DNA of 64,000 bases from Polytrichum commune (Eukaryota > Streptophyta > Polytrichopsida > Polytrichales > Polytrichaceae). This document shows, piece by piece, positions 23,148-33,772 of this stretch; positions within the stretch are counted from its first letter, which is position 1, and each line of letters starts with the position of its first letter. A program made the translations under genes and the position numbers. The DNA is taken from assembly GCA_950295325.1 (NCBI GenBank), contig OX485803.1:45957554-46021553 (forward strand), written 5' to 3'. The notes beneath the pieces are model-generated. The model was not told the DNA's origin. It was given only the letters and a program-made list of their open reading frames with translations, and made no database searches.

Positions 23148-25856
23148 ATGGTTAGTACTAGGGGACGATCGTACGACACCCCAACAACAACAACCGCATT
23201 TGCATCGGAGGCAACACCAGGTAAGAGGTCGAAGAACGAACCACCAAAACCCGGAAAGACTAAGGAAAATAAATATCAAGGTCTAGGTCCAGAGTCCGAG
23301 CGCGAGAGGGAGAAATCCCCCACCCCACAAAGTCCGGTTAGGGTGGCACGACCCCAACTCATGGCGAATCCTTTGGATGCAATGATGGCTCCTAGAGGGC
23401 CTCCCATTGTAATGCCACAAGCATTAGCGCCAAGGGCGATGCCGAGTTATTTTCCGAAGTTCGGTGGCCTCCCGCATGAGGATCCTTCAACCCACATTGA
23501 ACGATATATTGAGGTAATGTTGGCCAACGTGATAGCCGAAGACACGTATAAACTCGTTTGGTTTTCTACTACGCTAGAGGGTATAGCGTATGAGTGGTAC
23601 CGATCCCACGATGAGGGGACATTTAGGGACTGGCGAGCATTGCAGACGGCATTCCTTAGACAATTTAGACCGGAAATGGGCCAACAAAGCGCACTCGTGG
23701 CGTTAACGAACATGCGGCAAGGCCCATCCGAGGGTATTACATCATACATCCGACGGTTCGAGACGGTGGTAACTCGTTATGTAGGAACCCTTCTCACAAA
23801 TGACACGATTAAATTCTACTTCATACAAGGGTTCAACAAACAAGGTACAATCCGAGAAATTCTTAACTCCAACCCTCAGGATTTGGAAGAAGCTAAAGCC
23901 GAGGCTAGGAGGATCGAAGGTGTAGACAAACAAAATGAGCGGATGTGGAATTGCACTATTGCACCTGTGCCAGCCTTCCTACCCACAACCTACATTCCTC
24001 CCGAGCAGAGTAAGCCTCCTCAGCTGGAGCCATCCCGACCGGATGCATACGCAGTCCACCGAGCGGCCCCGGTTCCTTTGGCTACGAGGCCACCCCCTGA
24101 GCTCTTAGCACTCCCTAGCCCTCCGAGCCACACCACGATCGAGGAGCTAGAACTTAGAGTTAAGAAGGCCAACGACGAGTTGAGGAGCGATGTCATGCAG
24201 TCGCTCAAGACCCTCACAGAGCAGCTAACAATGGCAATCACGTCTAGGCCCTTAGCACAACCAGTTCCGCCGGCCTCGGAGGCGGGTAATTATGGCACCA
24301 ACATTTGGTGTCGTAATTGCAACAAACCTGGCCACAGTAATCAATTTTGCACGGAGCCTAGGTTCACAGGTAACCTAGTAGCCCCACCCCCCCGTCCACA
24401 ACAAGGCCACTCCCAGACTCAAGCCCGGAACAACGGTAAAGGAGTTTGTCCCACTTGCGGCAAGGTTCACATTTTGGGGCCAGGTAAGTGTTGGATCGAG
24501 ACGGGGGTGGTCTGCAACCATTGTGGGGGTAATCACCCGGTCGATAATTGTCGTAGGATTCTCGCGGAGCGACCCTCCCATTACTCTCAGCTGAATCAAC
24601 AACTTCCGGCATTCTTCTATGATAGGAATCAACAGAACCAAGGAGGAATGTCGGTTAATTATCACCAAGGTAACCCACAAAGCAATGGCCAACAAAACTA
24701 CGGTCCACCCAACCACCAAAACCAAGGTAATAGGGGGAACAACTATCAAGGTCCACAAAATTTGTACCCTCAAAACCCCCCAGCCGGTGGTAGGCAAGCC
24801 GACTCGAACTTGGTAGGAATGGTAAGCCAACAGTATGTCCCTCAGATGGGCCGGAACCAACCAAATAGGTTCAACAATGGACCCCAAGTTGCACAACAAG
24901 GTAATACCTTCAATAACTCCCCTAATGAAGGCAACCCATTCTATGGGTACCAAATGAACCAAGGTCAGGCTTATGGTCTTAACGGTCAGTATATCGACAA
25001 CCCTCCTCAACATCTTATGGGGAGTGGACAGGATACTAACCAACAATGGGCGCAAAACATGAATGGGCCTCCAACATCCCAAGGTCCCCTTAACCTTGGT
25101 CATGCACAAACCCAAGACGCGAGGTTCATTGATAACAATAGGGCGAGCACAAGTTGTTCAGCTCCATTCCTTCCTATCCCAAATGATAGTCATAGCAACT
25201 TCATCTCTCACGAGCTAGCCGATTCTTCTTTACGGGCTATCCTGGTTCCCCCTAAAAAACTAAAGCAGAAAATAGACGTGGCAGTGGTCACTAGGGCTCA
25301 GAAGAGGGCACAAACCGTGATGGGTGAAGGTTCCGAGAAGTCGAATGAGTCTGAAAAGTCACCAAAATTCGCAGAACTTCCAGAGTTCTTGCAGAACGCA
25401 GCCCTTAAGGCTAAGGTTCCCACAACTTCCCTAGAGCCTAACCCTGATGACGAACCGGTAGAGGAACCATTACTGGAGGAAGAGGAAGACCTCTTCCGAT
25501 TTGTGGATAGACGAGACACATGGGGCAATGGCCTGCCCGCTAACTTCCCACCGAAACCCCGGCCTAGTCGCGCCTTTAACCCGGCCGAGGACTACGACCT
25601 TTGGTCAGACCTTTCTAGCCTACGAGCCAACATTTCTTTGGCACAACTAATTCAAGTAGCTCCCGCCTTAAGAAAGGAATTCAAGGAAGGAGCCACCCAG
25701 GTTAGGAAGGCTAAAATCCCAACGATGGCAGTTGAGGTCCGAAGAACCCCCCTAGGGGACGAAGGACCAATCGAGGTGGAGGTTGAGATTATGGACAAAA
25801 TAATTCTGAAATGTGGCCCAGAATGCTACCTCAATTCATACACTCCAGAATTCTGA
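23148..25856 (+). CDS. gag: Gypsy retrotransposon Gag, truncated into satellite DNA
   Basis: This is an open frame of about 902 codons. The frame is open from 23,013, but the ATG at 23,148 gives MVSTRGRSY, the usual gypsy Gag opening. Counting from that start, residues about 100-260 form the retrotransposon Gag core (HIERYIEVMLANVIAEDTYK, AYEWYRSH, FRDWRALQTAFLRQFRP). A CCHC zinc knuckle follows (CRNCNKPGHSNQFC), then CPTCGKVHILGPGKC and a CNHCGGNHPVDNC knuckle-like motif with one residue fewer between the second C and H. Next is a long N/Q/G/P-rich, prion-like segment, then an acidic linker and a DLWSDLSSLRANISLAQLIQ block that precedes protease in this class. The last 15 or so residues (KCGPECYLNSYTPEF) are satellite sequence, so the pol part is missing. 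Gag would package element RNA. No nonsense mutation is present in the body, so the copy looks young. Confidence 0.9.
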   Translation: MVSTRGRSYDTPTTTTAFASEATPGKRSKNEPPKPGKTKENKYQGLGPESEREREKSPTPQSPVRVARPQLMANPLDAMMAPRGPPIVMPQALAPRAMPSYFPKFGGLPHEDPSTHIERYIEVMLANVIAEDTYKLVWFSTTLEGIAYEWYRSHDEGTFRDWRALQTAFLRQFRPEMGQQSALVALTNMRQGPSEGITSYIRRFETVVTRYVGTLLTNDTIKFYFIQGFNKQGTIREILNSNPQDLEEAKAEARRIEGVDKQNERMWNCTIAPVPAFLPTTYIPPEQSKPPQLEPSRPDAYAVHRAAPVPLATRPPPELLALPSPPSHTTIEELELRVKKANDELRSDVMQSLKTLTEQLTMAITSRPLAQPVPPASEAGNYGTNIWCRNCNKPGHSNQFCTEPRFTGNLVAPPPRPQQGHSQTQARNNGKGVCPTCGKVHILGPGKCWIETGVVCNHCGGNHPVDNCRRILAERPSHYSQLNQQLPAFFYDRNQQNQGGMSVNYHQGNPQSNGQQNYGPPNHQNQGNRGNNYQGPQNLYPQNPPAGGRQADSNLVGMVSQQYVPQMGRNQPNRFNNGPQVAQQGNTFNNSPNEGNPFYGYQMNQGQAYGLNGQYIDNPPQHLMGSGQDTNQQWAQNMNGPPTSQGPLNLGHAQTQDARFIDNNRASTSCSAPFLPIPNDSHSNFISHELADSSLRAILVPPKKLKQKIDVAVVTRAQKRAQTVMGEGSEKSNESEKSPKFAELPEFLQNAALKAKVPTTSLEPNPDDEPVEEPLLEEEEDLFRFVDRRDTWGNGLPANFPPKPRPSRAFNPAEDYDLWSDLSSLRANISLAQLIQVAPALRKEFKEGATQVRKAKIPTMAVEVRRTPLGDEGPIEVEVEIMDKIILKCGPECYLNSYTPEF

Positions 25857-28400
25857 AATGTGGCCTAGAATGCTACCTCAATTCATACACTTTAGAATTC
25901 TGAAATGTGGCCTAGAATGCTACCTCAATTCATACACTCCAGAATTCTAAAATGTGGCCTAGAATGCTACCTCACTTCATACACTTTAGAATTCTGAAAT
26001 GTGGCCTAGAATGCTACCTCAATTCATACACTCCATAATTCTAAAATGTGGCCTAGAATGCTACCTCACTTCATACACTCCAGAATTCTAAAATGTGGTC
26101 TAGAATGCTACCTCACTTCATACACTTTAGAATTCTGAAATGTGGCCTAGAATGCTACCTCAATTCATACACTCCAGAATTCTAAAATGTGGCCTAGAAT
26201 GCTACCTCAATTCATACACTCCAGAATTCTAAAATGTGGCCTAGAATGCTACCTCACTTCATACACTCCAGAATTCTGAAATGTGGCCTAGAATGCTACC
26301 TCACTTCATACACTTTAGAATTCTAAAATGTGGCCTAGAATGCTACCTCAATTCATACACTCCAGAATTCTAAAATGTGGCCTAGAATGCTACCTCACTT
26401 CATACACTCCCGAATTCTAAAATGTGGCCTAGAATGCTACCTCACTTCATACACTTTAGAATTCTGAAATGTGGCCTAGAATGCTACTCATTTCATACAT
26501 TCCAAAATTCTGAAATGTGGCCTAGAATGCTACCTCAATTCATACACTCCAGAATTCTAAAATGTGGCCTAGAATGCTACCTCACTTCATACACTCCCGA
26601 ATTCTAAAATGTGGCCTAGAATGCTACCTCACTTCATACACTTTAGAATTCTGAAATGTGGCCTAGAATGCTACCTCAATTCATACACTCCAGAATTCTA
26701 AAATGTGGCCTAGAATGCTACTCATTTCATACATTCCAGAATTCTGAAATGTGGCCTAGAATGCTACCTCAATTCATACACTCCAGAATTCTAAAATGTG
26801 GCCTAGAATGCTACCTCATTTCATACACTCCAGAATTCTGAAATGTGGCCTAGAATGCTACCTCACTTCATACACTTTAGAATTATGAAATGTGGCCTAG
26901 AATGCTACCTCACTTCATACACTGTAGAATTCTGAAATGTGGCCTAGAATGCTACCTCACTTCATACACTCCAGAATTCTAAAATGTGGCCTAGAATGCT
27001 ACCTCACTTCATACACTCCCGAATTCTAAAATGTGGCCTAGAATGCTACCTCACTTCATACACTGTAGAATTCTGAAATGTGGCCTAGAATGCTACCTCA
27101 CTTCATACACTCCAGAATTCTAAAATGTGGCCTAGAATGCTACCTCATTTCATACACTCCAGAATTCTGAAATGTGGCCTAGAATGCTACCTCACTTCAT
27201 ACACTTTAGAATTATGAAATGTGGCCTAGAATGCTACCTCACTTCATACACTTTAGAATTCTGAAATGTGGCCTAGAATGCTACCTCAATTTATACACTC
27301 CAGAATTCTAAAATGTGGCCTAGAATGCTACCTCAGTTAATACACTCCAGAATTCTAAAATCTGGCCTAGAATGCTACCTCACTTCATACACTCCAGAAT
27401 TCTAAAATGTGGCCTAGAATGCTACCTCAATTCATACACTCCAGAATTCTAAAATGTGGCCTAGAATGCTACCTCATTTCATACACTCCAGAATTCTAAA
27501 ATGTGGCCTAGAATGCTACCTCAATTCATACACTCCAGAATTCTGAAATGTGGCCTAGAATGCTACCTCAATTCATACACTTTAGAATTCTGAAATGTGG
27601 CCTAGAATGCTACCTCAATTCATACACTTTAGAATTCTAAAATCTGGCCTAGAATGCTACCTCACTTCATACACTCCAGAATTCTAAAATCTGGCCTAGA
27701 ATGCTACCTCACTTCATACACTCCAGAATTCTGAAATGTGGCCTAGAATGCTAGCTCACTTCATACACTCCAGAATTCTAAAATGTGGCCTAGAATGCTA
27801 CCTCACTTCATACACTTTAGAATTCTGAAATGTGGCCTAGAATGCTACCTCAATTCATACACTCCATAATTCTAAAATCTGGCCTAGAATGCTACCTCAC
27901 TTCATACACTCCAGAATTCTAAAATGTGGCCTAGAATGCTACCTGACTTCATACACTTTAGAATTCTGAAATGTGGCCTAGAATGCTACCTCAATTCATA
28001 CACTCCAGAATTCTAAAATCTGGCCTAGAATGCTACCTCACTTCATACACTTTAGAATTCTGAAATGTGGCCTAGAATGCTACCTCAATTCATACACTCC
28101 AGAATTCTAAAATGTGGCCTAGAATGCTACCTCACTTCATACAGTCCAGAATTCTAAAATGTGGCCTAGAATGCTACCTCACTTCATACACTTTAGAATG
28201 CTGAAATGTGGCCTAGAATGCTACCTCAATTCATACACTCCAGAATTCTAAAATGTGGCCTAGAATGCTACCTCACTTCATACACTCCAGAATTCTGAAA
28301 TGTGGCCTAGAATGCTACCTCACTTCATACACTCCAGAATTCTAAAATGTGGCCTAGAATGCTACCTCACTTCATACACTCTAGAATTCTGAAATCTGGC
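25803..28400. repeat. 47-bp satellite array, about 55 units
   Basis: The unit contains GAATTCTGAAATGTGGCCTA then GAATGCTACCTCAATTCATA and ends CACTCCA, 47 bp in all. Nearly every unit carries an EcoRI-type GAATTC. Common variants are TCTAAAATG for TCTGAAATG, CACTTC for CAATTC, and CTTTAG for CTCCAG. A 46-bp unit (GCTACTCATTTCATACATTC) occurs at about 26,483 and 26,717. The left edge is abrupt and in frame with the gag tail. The right edge (28,401-28,560) fades into degenerate partial units (AATCTGAAATGTGGCAATGA, ATTTGGCCGAGAG). Confidence 0.96.
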
Positions 28401-29300
28401 CAAGTGAGTAGCATTTACACAAGGATTCAAGCAATCTGAAATGTGGCAATGAGATAAACCCACACAAAAAGATTCTAAAATTCAGAGATTTGGCCGAGAG
28501 ACACACCTGAACTCAAGAATGCAACCTTTGTCAAATGTGGCCGAGAGAGGCCAAACCAAAACTTCCATTTGTTATATAGCATTTGGGATAGGAAGTCGTC
28601 CAATGTGAAAAGGGTGCACGTGGAGGCAAACATCATGGGCTAAATATTTGATTGGATTCCAATAAAGTAATGGGGTGAATCTTGCCTTGAGTGGGGGATG
28701 CGATCTTCAAAAGTATGACTATAATGCCACATGCAACATCTGGTGCAATGACCACAACCTTTGTGCTAATACTTAACACAAAAATCAAACCATTCAAACC
28801 ATGCAAAGTCACTCACAACCTTAGGTACTCTCAAGTACAACTAAAGTAAGCAACCTCCAAAGTATATTCAACCCGTCCACCCAAACCTTTAAAGAGAAAT
28901 CAAATTTGTGGTTACGGCTCTTGGGTCGTGTGTGAAGTAGCCCTTAAATGCACTTAAGTGTTCTTAAATAATTTAGTCCAAAGTGATACATTGCCCCAAG
29001 TAGCTAGGGTACTCCATACAAGTATTCTAAACATAACATATCAATCAAAGTTGAGGACGTGGTTCACACATATAGTCTCTCGGAACCGACAAAGTAGTTG
29101 AACCTATCAACCAACTAGTTGAACATATGTACAAAATTAAAACAATCCTTCAAACTTCAAGAGCAATTGAAAATAAACAACATAAAATGAAGAAGGAGTT
29201 GAATGTGGTTTGCAAAAGGCACAAGGAAATTCAACAAATGAACTTATAAAAAACTCAAATATAGACAATATAAAGGAGGTTCCAAATGCAAGAGGCGCAG
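28401..29300. other. Spacer between satellite and the methyltransferase-like gene
   Basis: The first 160 bp contain decaying satellite-like pieces. Beyond that the sequence is AT-rich with no recognised gene, LTR or terminal inverted repeat. If the 29.3-40.9 kb genes belong to a transposon, one terminus should lie in or near here, but I could not find it. Confidence 0.45.
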
Positions 29301-29578
29301 TCAAGAACTCGGACTACCATGTCTATCACTATCCTCACCATGCTCGGCCTCTATGTCTAGAAAATCCAAAACTAGTTTGTTGAAAGGTCTGATGGGACTA
29401 GGAGGTGGAGATGGAGCTTCCGCTAACAGATTGGCAAGCTCAGCAGCATACGAAGGGAGCTCGAATGTCTTGGAAGGACTGGAACACATGCCTCGACGAA
29501 GGTCGGCGTTCTCCACTTGCACTCTGAACCCCAAAGACAAAAAATTAGAAACGAAATGACACAGGAAGATGGAAAAAC
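29301..29578 (-). CDS. Possible additional 3' exon of the methyltransferase-like gene
   Basis: The minus strand has a good acceptor (pyrimidine-rich, GGGGTTCAG) near 29,527. After it, an open frame runs VQVENADLRRGMCSSPSKTF ... AELANLLAEAPSPPPSPIRP to a stop at 29,301. It looks like an acidic, proline-rich tail. The upstream exon reaches its own stop at 29,617-29,619 first, and no strong GT donor in the right phase is visible before that stop. Either this exon is used by an alternative or mutated donor, or it is fortuitous. Confidence 0.3.
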
Positions 29579-29616
29579 GACATGAACGTAAAAATGTGAA
29601 AACATATGAAGCAAAC

Positions 29617-30601
29617 TTAGGCACAAAGAAAGCCGAACGCGCGTTTGGTCATCTTTTGAGGCGGATCAAAAATAGAGGTAGACGGTGGGGCAACAGAGCG
29701 AGATGTACGAGCAAGCTGGGGATCGCGCATGGGGACCAGAAGTGCATTGAAAATGATGGGGTCACTCTCTAGTGCCACAATATGCCGCTCAAGGGAGCGA
29801 CAAGCTACAATCGATCCACCTAAAGCAAAGAAAGGTAAAATGTTAGTATGGAAGGTAGTGAAGCAAAAATAACGGAAAATTCAAAGTAAAGGTGATGCCG
29901 AAAAAGAAGGCGTACCTACACCACACTGCCAGTCCATAACAACATCATTCTTGTCGGTGAGAGTAGCGACAAGGATAGAGAAGAAAACATGATGTTTTTC
30001 TCGAGCACCTCTCCAAGGTATCCCATCAGAGCGCATCGCCTGGCTCTTCTCATCGGTGAAGGCATTTAACCATCCATCTCGCTGGAGGTTGTAACCATAC
30101 TCTTGAACGGCCTCCTCCCGCATTTTGAGAACGGAGTTAACTCGAACAAGAACCTTGATGCTGAATTTCCGAGTCTGAAAAAAATCAAACAAATTTCATT
30201 AAACTCGGAAGAAATGAAATGAAACATAAATACACAATCGTATGAAGAGACATAGAGTTGCTTACCACTCCAGAGGGGACCACAGGGGATTGGAGGTCCA
30301 AATCATTCATACCAAACCAATCCTCTGCGACGTAGAAATCATAAGTGTGTGCCCAATCAAAAATAATCTTAAAAACAGAGGAGCTTGCACAATGGGCAAG
30401 GACGAGGACACCATGATCATAGAGGTTAGATTTCGCAAATGCAAATAGACACTCATAGTATGATTCATGGAGCTTGTTCCAAGTAGGAACATCAGTGGAG
30501 ATATTTGGCACAGGCAAATTCTCTGGAATGTCAGCAAAGAGCAGATCGAGGCCCTTGTGAGTTGTAGTCGAGGTGTTCACACAGGAACGACCTGCCCCAA
30601 C
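29617..30601 (-). other. DNA methyltransferase-like domain (exons 8-10)
   Basis: Exon 8 has LDLLFADIPENLPVPN, at the place of catalytic motif IV ([D/N/S]-P-P-[Y/F/W]), but it reads D-I-P-E. GVLVLAHCASSSVFKIIFDW follows, a strand-helix typical of motifs V-VI. Exon 9 has REKHHVFFSILVATL, comparable to the K-P-x-x-[LF] region (motif X). It then reads VVMDWQCGVG, running into exon 10 as GSIVACRSLERHIVALESDP: this is the SAM-binding motif I (D-x-x-x-G-x-G-[GS]) with the acidic motif II (E-S-D-P). The order IV then X-I-II defines the beta class. SAM binding looks plausible. Catalysis is doubtful because of the changed motif IV. Confidence 0.7.
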
Positions 30602-33578
30602 CTACAATAAAAAGTTCATGAGAAAAACAGAACAAAGGAAAAATAAAAAAAATCAAAAGGAAAGAAACCAAACAAATGACGAAGGGAAAGATACAAACCT
30701 TGGCTATAAACTCCTGTATGCGGGTATAAGCTGGGAGGGGACCTCCTGCAAGCTCCGAATCGAGCATGAGTTGCACCATGTCCACATTTTCGATGAGGGT
30801 AAGCGTGGTAGGCGACTCCGAAGAGGTGGCACTCGTATCCAAGAGGGCGGCCTTCCTCTTGCGAGGCAAGGAGAGAAAAGAAGTGCCACTGTGAGAAGGA
30901 GCAGCAATAGTTTGTGGACGAAACGCCGAGGGAGTACCAGAGGGGGCAGCCGATGGAAGAACGGAGGGAGTGATGGAAGGACTCCGTAGTACGGTGGGTG
31001 GCTGAACAGGGGTCTTTGAAGCAGACCGAGTGACAACTTGGGAAGATGCCTGAGTGGCGGTATTCTTTCCTCTCTCCTTTCCCTTTGGTGCCTTAGGTGG
31101 AGGAGGAGGAAACTCAACGATGTCGGGCTCCTCAAAGGGAACAATGTTCTCATCGGGAGTACTACTCACTAGGCTGGCAAAAAGAGGCTTCTCCTCCCCA
31201 GGCACAAATCCTCCAGAACAGTCCAAGTACCATCCCCCAGCCTGCAAGTGAGAATGAGGAAACCTGTTTGTCTGCGTAGTCGTGTACACGCAAAGACTAG
31301 AATGGACGTTCACCCAATCCGAGAGGTAGGTGGGCAAGGAAGATGATGCTAAGGCATTCTTAGCAACCAACTCTCTCATGATATACCTACAAAATCCAAA
31401 AATATTTGACAATGAGAAAGAGCATGATATGGAGTGAAAGAATGTAAAAATTAAAGAGCGAAAATGGGGAATAAGTGCATTACCGATAGGCGACACGCTT
31501 GATAGCGAGAACACTCTCCTCGAATTCTAAGAGGTTATCACCTTTGGCAAAGGGAATGTCAGGATTAACGCCGAGGTAAGGCTTGAAGGCTCTGTCCCAA
31601 AGGAGAATCCTCCAGTGATCAACATATTCACGAGGGCGTAAGATAGTCTCTGATGCGTCCCAATCGATATCGATGGTGAGGTCGTCCTGAAATGAATCAA
31701 TCTGGACCGCGACTTCTTTCTCCAACTGAAATGAGGGTGAGAAAGAATGAAATTAGATATGAACCAAGAGGAAAGAAAAAAAAATCAAGAAGCCAATGAA
31801 TGGATATACCTGAGCCCAGAATGACGCCTTGTGAAGCCAGTCGTCTAAGGCCTTCTCTCTCATAGGCTTGTCAACAGGGAACTTGTTCTCCGACCTCTCA
31901 CGAATTGAGGCGTTCCACCAATGAAGCCACTTGGCTTTGAATGCAGCTTCAACCGGACAAGTGACAATTTTTTACAACTTTTCAATTGTCATATCGGTCG
32001 AGGCAAACTCGTTAAAATGCCTGTCGATCTGCGCACGTCCAAATAAAAGAAATAAGTTCAAGAATGCACATAAATAAATGGGTTATTCATATGAAGGAAA
32101 CCATGAAGAAATCCATGAAGAAGAGATACCTCGTGAAAAAATTCCTCCCCATTCTCAGGGTGTGCGACTGAGATGTACTTTTCAAACGTGCGTGCTCGAA
32201 TGCTCTTGATCGTCTTCTCTTGGGCCTTGGTCATGACATTCCAAATCTCTGTAGCAGTTCTCCCGGCAACCGGAGTGGTTTCACGGTAATGCCTCACCGC
32301 AAGGTCAGCTTGAGCCGAAATCTCTCTCTGCGAAAATTGACATTGTCAGCAAATACAATCGGTATGAAATGTAAAATGAAATGCAGCCCGGGAAATAGAG
32401 AAGGCATACCTTGTAAAAGAATTTGACGAAAACATCCGCGGTGAGAGTGTACCAAGTAGGACGACTCTCCTTAATCTTTTCGCATGCTTTGTAGTCAGCA
32501 GGAGATATGAGATCCTTGAACGTCGATAATTCCAACCTCCCAAACGTACGAATTTGAAGGAGCTTGGCAAGAATGTTCGCCTTCACATAATCATGCTCGG
32601 TAGACCTAAGAGGAAAAAAGAATATGAGAATCGACCAATGAAATGAACGGATGAAATTAACAGAAAGAAAACTATGCTTACCAATTAATGTCGCTCATTG
32701 CGTTGAGGAAGACACCAGTGCATCCCCTAGGGTCGACCACAATACAATCCACCGACACATGCCAACTCTTGTCGTCAGCGTGGTTGTTATTGATGTGCCT
32801 CCACCATGCTGTAAGTCGATGGTTTCCTTCCCACACGAAGAACATCTTGCCACAGAAATGTGCAAGATCCGGATCCTCCTTCAGCTTAACATCGAAATCC
32901 GCGGAAGCCCCTTGCCAGAGAGGACTCCAGGAGGCCATAATGGCAGGGGAAACCGGGAGGTCTACCGGAATGTCATTGAAAACCGAAACGTACATTACCC
33001 GATCTCCCTCTCGGTATCCCATAACAAACTCACATTCCAAACGCTGGACCTCCACCTCGCTGATTGGACGGACAAGTGGAAGGGCTCGCAAGCGGCACAA
33101 AGGAATGGAGAAGCGGGACTTACTAGTGGGCTTAATACGGAGGCGTTGAATAACGCCGTTGGAGTCCTCCTTTTGTGATTTGCGGAGCTCAAGCTCACAC
33201 ACAATAGGATCCGTGTCGGCAACAGCAACGATGTTATCATGGCCAATAGACATCACCTCTCCCTGCATTTGGCCTTGCGAATTAGCACTCTCAACCTGGG
33301 CGGCCTCAACCTCGACCGCGGGGGCAGCAATGACAACGTCTTCTGCAGATTGATGTTGCTCCTCCGCAACTTCAAAAGATTGAGAATCCTAAGAAAATAA
33401 AACCATATGAGACCTTCCCAACGAACAATCAAATAACCAATATCCCAAATAGCTATCAAAATTATCAAAATCCCAGTAGCTATCAAAAAAATAACTCCCA
33501 AATTAGTTTGAACACAAAGTAATACTGTTATCTATTAGGAGGAAAAAGTGCACCAACCACATTCAAAGCCGCCATCAT
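29617..33578 (-). CDS. ParB-like / DNA amino-methyltransferase-like fusion gene, ten exons
   Basis: Exons on the minus strand: 33578-33558 (tentative start, MMAALNV), 33388-32682, 32605-32410, 32327-32130, 32028-31810, 31725-31484, 31386-30699, 30601-30266, 30174-29916, 29819-29617. Every intron is GT-AG. From exon 2 to exon 10 all eight junctions keep frame (two at phase 2, one at phase 1, the rest phase 0), giving about 1,022 residues. Residues about 110-250 form a ParB/sulfiredoxin-like domain with GNHRL. Residues about 510-740 are a P/S/T-rich linker with basic patches. Residues about 758-1,000 resemble a beta-class DNA N6-adenine/N4-cytosine methyltransferase (motif IV region before motif I). 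Exon 5 has one in-frame TAA (31,974-31,972). Otherwise the frame is clean, so the gene was recently functional or the stop is a polymorphism or error. Eight frame-keeping introns rule out simple bacterial contamination. Confidence 0.82.
32410..33388 (-). other. ParB/sulfiredoxin-like domain (exons 2-3)
   Basis: Exon 2 encodes, in order: LPLVRPISEVEVQRLECEF, comparable to the ParB box that opens I-x-P; FFVWEGNHRLTAWW, comparable to the conserved G-(N/E)-(H/R)-R phosphate-binding motif; and WHVSVDCIVVDP, comparable to the following beta strand. Exon 3 continues FLNAMSDINWSTEHDYVKAN, comparable to the A-x-x-E-N-x-x-R region before the DNA-binding helices. In bacteria and phages this fold binds palindromic centromere sites with CTP, or acts as a nuclease or kinase. 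Here only the fold-level resemblance is claimed; the GNHRL motif is at residues 195-199 of the predicted protein. Confidence 0.65.
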
Positions 33579-33748
33579 GATGAGATAAACGTGTCAAAGA
33601 GGTCCTCGAGAATGTAAATAAAACAAATGCCTGATAGAAAATCAAGGCCGAGAGCAAACACATGAGCCATAACCACATGATTTTTCAAACACATAATTCT
33701 GAAACAAGCAAAACATGAATTTACAAGCATCTACCCTGCCACAAAAAA

Positions 33749-33772
33749 AGAGGCCTCGGATCCGAGGCCTCT
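33749..33772. repeat. 24-bp perfect palindrome, copy 1
   Basis: Half-site AGAGGCCTCGGA followed by its exact reverse complement. It is embedded in a repeated context (CCACAAAAAAAG before, CTGC then TGGCTTCAA after). Confidence 0.95.

Noticed and set aside
24375-25115. 246-codon minus-strand frame
   Set aside because: Antisense shadow of the gag N/Q/G/P-rich segment; repetitive codons on the sense strand keep the antisense frame open.
26422-26841. Repeated 61-codon frames in the satellite
   Set aside because: They arise because three 47-bp units make 141 bp. All units share the same stop positions, and nothing suggests translation.
25803-28400. CRISPR array
   Set aside because: Units are directly contiguous, without unique spacers, and the context is eukaryotic.
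29617-33578. Bacterial or phage contamination as the source of the ParB/methyltransferase gene
   Set aside because: Eight GT-AG introns with conserved phases, and flanking plant-type transposons on both sides, make this a resident eukaryotic sequence.
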